Origin: an uncultured Clostridia bacterium
GTDB taxonomy: Bacteria > Bacillota > Clostridia > Christensenellales > Borkfalkiaceae
Direction of reading: 5' to 3'
Assembly: GCA_905235815.1 (NCBI GenBank)
Contig: CAJOMT010000003.1
Span: 1 to 64,000 of the forward strand
DNA length: 64,000 nucleotides
Position 1 is the stretch's first letter, and the number at the start of each line of letters is the position of its first letter. The position numbers and the translations under genes are program-made. The notes below the pieces were generated by a model. That model worked only from the letters and a program-made list of their open reading frames with translations. It searched no databases and was not told the origin of the DNA. Positions 35,723 to 45,200 of this stretch are shown here, piece by piece.

Positions 35723-36790
35723 ATGGAAGAAAAAGAATTGAATAACGAAACTTGCGATGAAGTAATCGAAAATAATGCCGAATCGACAAGCGAGGAATTT
35801 CATAATTATAAGGAAATGAGCCCGATGGGTTTGGTTATGCGGAGATTTTTCCGCTCCAAACTGTCTATTGTTGGACTTGTGATGATCGTATTTTTGTTTT
35901 TGTTTTCCTTTTTAGGCCCCGTTTTTTATAAGGCGTGGGGCGAGTCGGAGGCGGATAGAGGCGATTATACGTATTCGACTTCCAAGTATAGCGAATACAA
36001 CGATGACGGGACGATTGTTTCCGTCGAAACCGTAATACAAATAGAAGATACAATAAACGTATATGCGGCGCCGAGCAGCAAGCATTTGCTCGGTACGGAC
36101 GACCAAGGTTACGACGTTTTCGTAAGGCTTATGTACGGCGGAAGAATATCGCTTACGATAGGTTTCATAGTCGTCATACTCGAAACGGTGATAGGCGTAA
36201 TACTCGGCGGAATATCCGGTTACTTCGGCGGTTGGGTAGATCAGGTCATAATGCGTATAGTCGATATATTCAACTGTATACCCACATTGCCTATTCTATT
36301 GATTGCGTCTGCGGTTTTGGACTCGTGGGCGGTAAAAGAGATAATATCTCCGGATCAGCGAATATACTTTTTGATGGCGATACTTACTTTGTTCAGTTGG
36401 AGCGGAGTGGCGAGGCTCGTCAGAGGTCAGATTTTGGCACTCAGAGAACAAGAGTATATGACGGCAACCGAAGTAATGGGCCTTTCGACGTGGAGAAAAA
36501 TATTCGTACATTTGATTCCAAACGTTATGCCGCAACTGATAGTATCTATGACTTTGGGACTCGGCAGCGTAATACTGTATGAATCCACGTTAAGTTATTT
36601 AGGACTCGGAGTTCAGCCTCCGCATGCGGCGTGGGGAACGATGATCGCTTCGGCGGATAAGATAGAAGTGCTGAATTATCACGTTAATATGTGGTTACCG
36701 GCAGGTATAATGATAGTAATAGCGGTATTAGGGTTCAACTTTGTAGGCGACGGCTTAAGAGACGCAATGGATCCGAAATCCAAAAAATAA
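35723..36790 (+). CDS. oppC: Oligopeptide ABC transporter permease OppC-like
   Basis: OppC pairs with OppB. ATG 35723 was chosen over an in-frame GTG at 35717; GGCAGGTG lies just ahead. An acidic N-terminal cytoplasmic stretch of about 30 residues precedes MGLVMRRFFRSKLSIVGLVMI. The HLLGTDDQGYDVFVRLMYGGRISL motif of the family is at about 114-137, preceded by a tyrosine-rich external insertion (about 72-108). The ATPase-contact loop is REQEYMTATEVMGLSTWRKI. 355 residues is somewhat long. Confidence 0.94.
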   Translation: MEEKELNNETCDEVIENNAESTSEEFHNYKEMSPMGLVMRRFFRSKLSIVGLVMIVFLFLFSFLGPVFYKAWGESEADRGDYTYSTSKYSEYNDDGTIVSVETVIQIEDTINVYAAPSSKHLLGTDDQGYDVFVRLMYGGRISLTIGFIVVILETVIGVILGGISGYFGGWVDQVIMRIVDIFNCIPTLPILLIASAVLDSWAVKEIISPDQRIYFLMAILTLFSWSGVARLVRGQILALREQEYMTATEVMGLSTWRKIFVHLIPNVMPQLIVSMTLGLGSVILYESTLSYLGLGVQPPHAAWGTMIASADKIEVLNYHVNMWLPAGIMIVIAVLGFNFVGDGLRDAMDPKSKK

Positions 36791-36806
36791 TCGCACGGAC
36801 AAAATA

Positions 36807-37970
36807 ATGAGCGAACAGAAAAAATCATCAAATTACATATCCATAAAAGAAAGTCGCAAGATAATAAAAGAAAATCTTCGTCAAATGAAGTATTACGAGA
36901 GTTTGAAGAGGAAAAATCTCGATCCGAAAAGTTTTACTTGCGCTATGCACGATGAAAACAATATTATAGAAATCGACGACTTGCATACTTGTTTTTTCAC
37001 GGATACGGGAACGGTTAAAAGCGTAAACGGCGTTTCGTTCGACATACCTAAAAACAAGATAGTCGGCGTTGTCGGCGAGTCCGGTTGCGGCAAGAGCGTT
37101 ACGTCGCTCTCGATAATGCAACTCGTGCAAGCCCCGCAAGGACAGGTTGTCGGCGGAGAAATACGTTTCAATTCGGACGAACTCGGAATTGACGAAAACG
37201 GAAAAAAACTCGGCTATAACATAGCGAAGATGCCGACAAAAGAGATGTATAAAATCAGAGGCAAGGATATCACGATGATATTCCAAGAGCCGATGACAAG
37301 TCTGAATCCGGTATTTACGATAGGTTACCAACTCGACGAAGTATCTTTCGTGCATACTCCGGATATCGCCAAGGAAGACGCTAAGAAAAAGAGTATAGAA
37401 ATGCTCGAAAAGGTCGGAATAGCGATGCCGGAACACGTTTATAAGAGTTATCCGCACGAACTTTCGGGCGGTATGCGCCAAAGGGTAATGATAGCGATGG
37501 CGCTTGCCGGAAATCCGAAACTCATAATAGCCGACGAACCGACGACGGCTCTCGACGTTACTATTCAGGCGCAGATACTCGAACTTTTGAAAGACCTTCA
37601 AAAAAGTCAAGGCTGTTCGATAATGCTTATAACGCACGACTTAGGCGTAATTGCGGAAATGGCGGACGAAGTCGTAGTTATGTATGCCGGGAGAGTAATA
37701 GAAAAGGGAACGGCGCACGAGATATTCCATGATCCCAAGCACCCCTATACGATAGGACTGCAAAAGAGCAAACCGCTCTTGACTTCGCCGTCCGACGAAC
37801 CGTTATTTTCCATACCCGGGCAAGTTCCCAATCCCATAAATTTGCCTAACGCTTGCTATTTTAAAAACAGATGCGATAAGTGCTTTAATAAGTGCGACGG
37901 CGAATATCCGCCTGTTATCAAAATAAGCGAAACACATTATGTTTCCTGCTATTTATACGGAGAACAATGA
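36807..37970 (+). CDS. oppD: Oligopeptide ABC transporter ATPase OppD-like
   Basis: The first ATPase of the importer (387 residues). Walker A GESGCGKS is at 90-97, the Q-loop is [11 protein letters not shown], the signature LSGGMRQR lies near 218, and Walker B DEPTTALD starts at D243. The C-terminal OppD/F domain has the four-cysteine pattern [14 protein letters not shown]. An N-terminal basic extension of about 52 residues ([20 protein letters not shown]) precedes the ABC fold, which is not usual. The stop overlaps the oppF start as ATGA. Confidence 0.95.
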   Translation: MSEQKKSSNYISIKESRKIIKENLRQMKYYESLKRKNLDPKSFTCAMHDENNIIEIDDLHTCFFTDTGTVKSVNGVSFDIPKNKIVGVVGESGCGKSVTSLSIMQLVQAPQGQVVGGEIRFNSDELGIDENGKKLGYNIAKMPTKEMYKIRGKDITMIFQEPMTSLNPVFTIGYQLDEVSFVHTPDIAKEDAKKKSIEMLEKVGIAMPEHVYKSYPHELSGGMRQRVMIAMALAGNPKLIIADEPTTALDVTIQAQILELLKDLQKSQGCSIMLITHDLGVIAEMADEVVVMYAGRVIEKGTAHEIFHDPKHPYTIGLQKSKPLLTSPSDEPLFSIPGQVPNPINLPNACYFKNRCDKCFNKCDGEYPPVIKISETHYVSCYLYGEQ

Positions 37971-39028
37971 TAGAAACGATAAATGCGAATACTGCGGAAG
38001 AAAAAGAAGAACCCGCACATTTGCTCGAAGTCAAAAATTTAAAAAAATATTTCCCGATCAAAACTGATTTTTTCGGCAGGCCGGTCGAATATTTAAGGGC
38101 GGTTGACGACGTGAGTTTTACGCTCGATCGCGGTACGACGATAGGAATTGTCGGCGAATCCGGTTGCGGAAAGACTACGCTCGGCAGAACGATATTAAAG
38201 TTATATGAACCCGACGGCGGCGAAGTTATATATAACGGCGTAAATCTTACGGGAATTTACAAAAAGGAAATGCGAAAGTACCGTACTGAAATACAACTTA
38301 TATTCCAGGATCCGTATTCGAGTTTACCGCCGAGAATGACGGTCGGAAATATCATAGCCGAAGCGGTCAAGACTCATAAGATAGTTCCCAAGTCCTCACT
38401 TCGCTCATACGTTTACGATATAATGAAAAAGTGTGGACTTCAAGAGCAGTATTACGACCGTTATCCGCACGAGTTTTCGGGCGGACAGCGTCAAAGGATA
38501 TGTATTGCGAGGGCGTTGGCGGTAAAACCCAAACTCGTCGTTTGCGACGAGCCGGTATCCGCACTCGACGTTTCCATACAAGCCCAGATAATAAATTTGC
38601 TCAAAGAATTGCAAAACACGATGGGACTTACGTACGTATTTATTTCGCACGATTTGTCGGTCGTAAAGTATATAACTGACAGCATTTTAGTAATGTATCT
38701 CGGGAATATGATGGAAAAAGGCGATACGGACGAGATATTCGATAATCCGTTGCACCCGTATACGCAAGCGCTTTTTTCAGCGGTACCGCAGTCCGATCCG
38801 GATACGAAGATGAAAAGGATCATCTTAAACGGAGATATACCGTCTCCTGCGAATCCGCCGAAAGGCTGTAAATTCCATACGAGATGTTCCAAATGTATGG
38901 GAATATGCGAAAACGTCGTACCGAGATATATCGAGGTCAAAAAGAATCACTTTGTTGCGTGTCATCTTTACGACAGTGAAGCGATGAATAATTATTTCGT
39001 CGGAGACGCGGAAAATGGCGAAAAATAA
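37967..39028 (+). CDS. oppF: Oligopeptide ABC transporter ATPase OppF-like
   Basis: The second ATPase (353 residues). ATG 37967 overlaps the oppD stop (ATGA); the frame is open further upstream inside oppD but without family resemblance. Walker A GESGCGKTT is at about 63-71, signature FSGGQRQR near 169, Walker B DEPVSALD near 194, and the C-terminal CKFHTRCSKCMGIC pattern is present. A short hydrophilic tail (AMNNYFVGDAENGEK) ends the protein. The next small gene overlaps it by 14 bases. Confidence 0.95.
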   Translation: MIETINANTAEEKEEPAHLLEVKNLKKYFPIKTDFFGRPVEYLRAVDDVSFTLDRGTTIGIVGESGCGKTTLGRTILKLYEPDGGEVIYNGVNLTGIYKKEMRKYRTEIQLIFQDPYSSLPPRMTVGNIIAEAVKTHKIVPKSSLRSYVYDIMKKCGLQEQYYDRYPHEFSGGQRQRICIARALAVKPKLVVCDEPVSALDVSIQAQIINLLKELQNTMGLTYVFISHDLSVVKYITDSILVMYLGNMMEKGDTDEIFDNPLHPYTQALFSAVPQSDPDTKMKRIILNGDIPSPANPPKGCKFHTRCSKCMGICENVVPRYIEVKKNHFVACHLYDSEAMNNYFVGDAENGEK

Positions 39029-39251
39029 AAAAGAAAAGAAAAAAAACGTTTATATCGACGACGGGCATACCGTATACGATATGAGCGGTTTAGATAAAAG
39101 CAAGTCTAAATCGGACGACGGCGTTCAAATGACTAAAAAAGAAAAGAGAGCGGCGGTAAGGGCGGCTTTCGAAAGGTTTTTACCCATATTTATAGGTGTA
39201 TTACTGTGCTTTACGGCGACAATGCTGTTGATACGACTTTGGCTGAGCTAA
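39015..39251 (+). CDS. Small tail-anchored membrane protein in the opp operon
   Basis: This 78-residue protein is not recognised. The first 50 residues are highly charged (lysine clusters with a short acidic part); one membrane span lies at about 54-76 (FLPIFIGVLLCFTATMLLIRLWL). With the basic part inside, the protein is tail-anchored. Its 14-base overlap with oppF and 29-base gap to the giant protease gene suggest co-translation, perhaps as an accessory subunit of the transporter. Confidence 0.72.
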   Translation: MAKNKKEKKKNVYIDDGHTVYDMSGLDKSKSKSDDGVQMTKKEKRAAVRAAFERFLPIFIGVLLCFTATMLLIRLWLS

Positions 39252-39280
39252 CGACTAATCTTTATGTTCAAGGAAGAAAT

Positions 39281-42200
39281 ATGAAAAAATTTATATCACT
39301 GTTTTTAACTTTAATTATGTTTTTTGCGGTATCTTGCGCACAATTTGCGGAGGATAATTCTGATATTGCCGCAAAAACCGAAATCGGTCAAACTATTGAG
39401 AGCGAAAACGTATCTCAAAATCTAAGGCTGATAAAGAGCGACATTAAATTTACCCAAGAAGAAGCGGTGTCCAGAATAAAGGCGGAATATCTGCTTGAAA
39501 ACGGCGGATACAAACCCGAAGATACCGTCAGAGTAATGATAGTTCTGGACGGAAATTCTTTAATTGACGATTATAATGCGGGAAATTCGGGGGCGGAAAG
39601 CGTATCCGAATACGTTGCGTCTACTGCCGGTAAATACGGTATAACGAGAATTAAAACCGCTCAGAACAGACTTATAAGTTCTTTAACGTCAAGCGGACTT
39701 ATCGAAAAGGCGGACAATACGTTATTTACGATTACCAATGCGATAATTGCAGACGTAAAATATAAAAATTTAGCGGCAATCAACTCTTTTGGCGGAGTTA
39801 GTCATACGATACTCAGCGATACTTATAACAAGCCGCAAGCGACGAATGGAGACGCTTCCGCAATAAATAATGCGGTAGATATTTACGAGACGGGTATTTA
39901 TGATTCTTCGTCCGTAGAATATACGGGAAAGGGCACGTCCGTTGCTATTCTGGATTCGGGATTCGATTGCAGTCATAAAGTATTCGCCCGTCAGCCGGAA
40001 GGCGAAATCGCATATACGCAAGACGATATCAGCGAATTGTTAGGCGATATGAGGGCAGCTTCATTTACTTCCGACCTGGACGTTATGGACGTATATTACA
40101 GCAGAAAGATTCCGTTTACTTACGATTATGCCGATAAAGACGCCAACGTTTTCCCGTACGACAGCGAACACGGTACGCACGTTGCCGGTATAATAGGCGG
40201 CTATTGCGAAGAGGACGATTTCAAGGGCGTTGCGATAGATACGCAGCTCGTACTTATGAAAGTTTTCCCCGATCTTAACGAGGGCGCCGATACGGACGAT
40301 ATATTGCTTGCTTTGGAAGATGCGGTAATACTCGGCGTAGACGCTATAAATATGTCGCTCGGTTCTTCTTGCGGATTTTCGACCGAGGCGGACGAGGAAA
40401 ACGTAAATGAAATTTATAAAAGTATTAACGATGCAGGCATAAGCCTTATAACTGCCGGTAGCAATAACTACACTTCGGGCTTCGGCGGTGCACAGGGAAA
40501 TACGAGTTTCGTTACCAATCCGGATTCGGGCACGGTCGGTTCTCCGTCAACGTATGACGCCGCTTTATCGGTAGCGTCGATAAGCGGAACGAAGAGCAGA
40601 TATTTTGTTGCGAACGGTTCGGAAGTCGTATTTTACAAGGAATCGAACAATATAAATTCAAAAGAAAACGACTTTTATGCCGAATTATATAACTATTTGT
40701 TAGATAACGGAATGGTTGATGAAGTCGGAGAGGAGATAACTCTCGATTACGTTACGGTTCCCGGCACGGGTTCTCAACAAAGTTACGGTGCAATCGACGT
40801 AAAGGGCAAAGTAGCGCTCATCAAACGTGGCGACAATACGTTTGAGGAGAAAGCGCAACTCGCTCGCCGCTACGGAGCGATAGCGTGCATAATATACAAT
40901 AATATAGACGGCGATATAGCGATGTCAATGGGTAAGTCGGAGCATATTCCCACCGTTTCCATATCGAAAGATAAAGGCATGTCGCTTGCGGCGTCGGATA
41001 CGGGAACGATAACGATAAGCGGCAGTCAACAAGCAGGCCCGTTTATCAGCGACTTTTCGAGTTGGGGACCGACTCCGTCGCTCGGCATTAAGCCGGAAAT
41101 TACGGCTCACGGCGGAAACATCAAGTCGGCTGTTCCGGGCGGCGGTTACGATTTGCTCAGCGGAACGAGTATGGCATCGCCTAACCTCTGCGGTATGACT
41201 TTGCTCATAAGACAATACGTAAAAGACGAATACGAGATCGATAATTGGGTAGACGTAATGAATTTGACCAATCAACTGATGATGTCTACCGCCACCATAG
41301 CGAAAAACGAAGATGGCAATCCGTATTCGCCGAGAAAGCAGGGCGCAGGACTTGCGGCGCTTGCAAATTCGGTAAACACGAAGGCGTATATAAGCGTTGA
41401 CGGAATAGACAGAACAAAACTCGAACTCGGCGACGACAAGAACAGAACCGGCGTTTATGAGATGGTGTTTAACGTAGTCAATCTTTCGGGAGACGCCGTT
41501 TCGTACAACTTGGGAGTTATAGGTATGACCGAGAGCGTATCGAAATACGATACGAAACACGTTGCCGAAACCCCGTATATGCTCGGCGGCGGATTCAAAG
41601 CGGAATATCTCGGCGGTGAAGGAGCGTTAAGCGGAAACGACGTAACCGTAAACGCAAAAGGCAGCGTAAAGGTAAAAGTAACCTATACTTTGACTGCCGA
41701 TGATAAGAATTATATCGAAAGTTTATTCCCGTACGGAATGTACGTAGAGGGATTTGTAACGTTAAAGGCAAATTACGATAAAGGCGTAGACTTGAATTGT
41801 CCGTTCCTCGCTTTCTACGGCGATTGGACGGAACCGCCGTTGTTCGATAAGACTTATTATGAAGTGGAATCCGAAGCGCACGATGCGTCTATCGATTACG
41901 AAGATAAGATAAAGGCAGATTATTACGCTACGACGCCTTACGGTTCATATTATTATAACTATTTGATTCCGCTCGGCACCTACCTTTACGATCTCGACAC
42001 CACTCAATATGATTATATACCGGCGTCGGAGGAGCATATAGCGGTATCGAATATACTCGGTACGATCGACGGATTTGCCGCCGTGTATGCCGGACTTTTG
42101 AGAAACGCAAAAGAGATGAAGTTCTCTATAACCGATAAGGTTACGGGCGAAGTGTTATGGGAGTACGTCGATTACAATGCGACCAAGGCTTATTCTTACG

Positions 42201-45200
42201 GCGGAACGCCCATACCGTATTATGATTATTTAAGACTCAGATCCACTTCGATAGGCGAGCAAGGACTTATAAATAACAGGACTTACGAGTTCAAGATGAG
42301 CGGACTTTTGGATTACGGCGACGGCGGAGTAGCGGCAAATAAGAGAAATACTTTCTCGTTTGATTTTTACTTTGACGACGAGGCACCCGTAATTAAGGAA
42401 GTCAATTACGAAAAAGTATACGATAAAACGCTTAAAAAAGATCGTTACTATATGAATATGACGGTTTACGATAACCATTACGTAATGGCTATCACCCCGA
42501 TTATTTTCAGTAATGCGTCCTCGTATACCTATCTTACCAAAAACCCGATACCCGTATACGGAGAAAAGGGCAGCGATACGACGGTAAGAATAGAGATAAC
42601 CGATTATTTGGAAGATATCCATAAGAACGTTTTCGCAACAAGCGGCTATGAATTCCCGTTATTTGACTCGTTAGGTTTTTCGATAGAGGACTATGCGTTG
42701 AATTCGAATATATATCTTTGTCCGCTTCCCGGCGTTCAAGGCGATTTCAAGTTCACCGACGACGGCGAAGTTAAAGGCAAGGAGATAGATCTTATAACCG
42801 TAGGTATAGGCGAAGTTGTAGACCTAACTAAATATTTAGCTACTTCCGACATTACGGTCGATAAAGATAAAGACTATCTGAAATATCTTGAATGGACTTC
42901 TTCAAACGAAAACGTTGCGGAAGTCAGCGAGGGTTTAGTAAAGGCGAAAGCGAGCGGCAGAATAAAGATAACGGTTTCGGACGTATACAGTAGCAGTATA
43001 CTCGGAATAGATAAAAAAGCGACGGTATATTTAAGTGTAAGAGAAACGAATACCGCCCGTGAAATCGTTACCACGGTAGACGACGCCGCACTCGAATCTT
43101 TAAGGATATCGCATTTCGATACTTTGTTTGCATATTCGAGGGCGGGGCAAAACAGTTCGATAGGTTCGACCGGTTCGACGATGTTTACTTCGTCAATGAC
43201 TTCTATCAGTATGTATCCGGGCGAAAAAATAAAATTATTTACCGATTTAGATCCGTGGTATGCGGAAGATAAATATGAACTCGTATATACTTCGACCAAT
43301 CCGGATACGGCAATGGTTGCGGAGGACGGCACCGTTACGGCTCTTAAAAAGGGAACGGTAAGAATAACGGTAGGAGTCGGCAGCAGTTCGAGAATTACCG
43401 ATACGATAAGTATAACAGTCAACAGCCCGTTTATAATTCAGGACAGGACGCTTGTTGCATATAAAGGACTCGGCGGAACTGTCGAGATACCCGACGATGA
43501 AGGTATATTATACATAGGATCGTATTCGTTCTGTCTGTACGATACGGATTACTCGATAGAACTTTCCGACGACGATTACGACGCTAATAAAATACCTGCG
43601 GCAAATACGGCAATAACGAAAGTTATAATACCCGAAGGCGTAGAGGAAATACAGAAATATGCGTTCTATAACTGTTCTTCATTAAAGGAAGTAGTTATAC
43701 CGGAGAGCCTCAGGTTTATACGTGAATACGCCTTTTACAATGACGAATCTCTTGAAAGCGTCGACATTAAAAATACTGAAGTTATCGGCGCCAACGCATT
43801 CTTCGGTTGCGTAAAATTACAATCGATAGGGCTTGGAAAAGTTTATGCTATCGGTAAAGCGGCGTTTAAAGGTTGTTCTGCGCTTAGCGGTGTGGATTTA
43901 AGAGCGCTCAGAAATTCGGGCGACGAGATATTCTACGACTGTACTTCATTAAAAGACGTAATATTCGACGAGGAAGGGAATACTCAACTCTCGTATTCGA
44001 TGTTCAGAAATACGGCAATCGAGGAGCTTACGCTTTACGGAAGAAAGAGCGGACTCGGCACGAAACTGAATTTTGATTTGCCGGAAAGGTGTTTCCTTGA
44101 CTGTAAGAATTTAAAGACTGTCAATTTACCCGATTGCGACATAACGTTCGGCGACCTCTGTTTCTACGGTTGCGAGAGTTTGGAAAAAGTCGTATTCAGC
44201 GCTAATACTCATATAACCGATATAGAGGGCTCAACCTTTGAAGGTACGGCTTTGAAAACGTTTGAGGTGGCGGCAGGAAATAATGAGTATGCAGTCGGCA
44301 GAGACAATAGGCTTTTACTTTCCGGAGACGGCAAAACTATAATTTTTGCGGCAATATACGCCGACTACGGCAATTTGACTATAAGCGGTCGAGACTACGA
44401 CGTAATAGGCAAGAGTGCATTTATCGGAGCGAACATAAAAAATCTTACGATCGTAGGTCCGATAGTTATTTCCGATTATGCGTTTGCTAAATGCGAAACG
44501 ATTGAGACTTTAACGTTTGAAAATGCGGAAAATATCACAATAGGCAGAAATGCGTTCTTCTATAACAGAGGACTTACTACAGTAAATAACCTCGACGCTT
44601 TGAGTGAAATAAGCGACTATGCGTTTTCATATACGACGGCGCTTGAACGTGTTTCGATAGGCGAAGGCGTAAAAGTCGGAGAGGGTAGTTTCTACAATTC
44701 CGGAATAGAGTATGCCGAAATAGGCAGCGGCGCCGAATTGGGAGTCGGAGCGTTTGAGAATTGTTCTAAATTGACTGTTGTAAGACTCGGAGACAACGTT
44801 AAATTAGAAATGGGAACGTTTATGTACGATTCGAAGCTTGCGAGTATCAATTTGGAAGGAGTTCCGGAGATACCCGACCAGACGTTCTATCGTTGCAGTG
44901 CGCTCACGAAATTGGATATGTCCTCTGCGACGAAAATAGGTAATTACGCATTTGCGGATTGCGGGGCAATAAAGGAAGTTAAACTTTCTGCAAATCTTAA
45001 ATCGATAGGCGAGGGCGCATTTGCGGGCATTTCGGAATACGTTTACGGCGGATTGTTTGAAACGATAGACCTTCCCGAAGGTTTGGAATATATAGGCGAC
45101 GGTGCGTTTTTGGGTTGTAAAGAACTTAAATCCGTAACTATACCGAGCACGGTAAAGACTGAGCCGGGCAAGTTCAACTACGTATTCTATTACTGTTCGG

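Noticed and set aside
36828..37637. Minus-strand open frame of 269 codons inside oppD
   Set aside because: It lies opposite a well-supported ATPase with intact motifs, and the product has no domain features.
37892..37966. Upstream start extending oppF into oppD
   Set aside because: The extra 25 residues lie wholly inside oppD and have no similarity to the ABC ATPase family; ATGA overlap at 37967 is the usual arrangement.
39206..39280. Upstream alternative start for the giant protease
   Set aside because: It would place 25 polar residues ahead of the lipoprotein signal, whereas ATG 39281 with AGGAAG gives a proper MKKF signal start.
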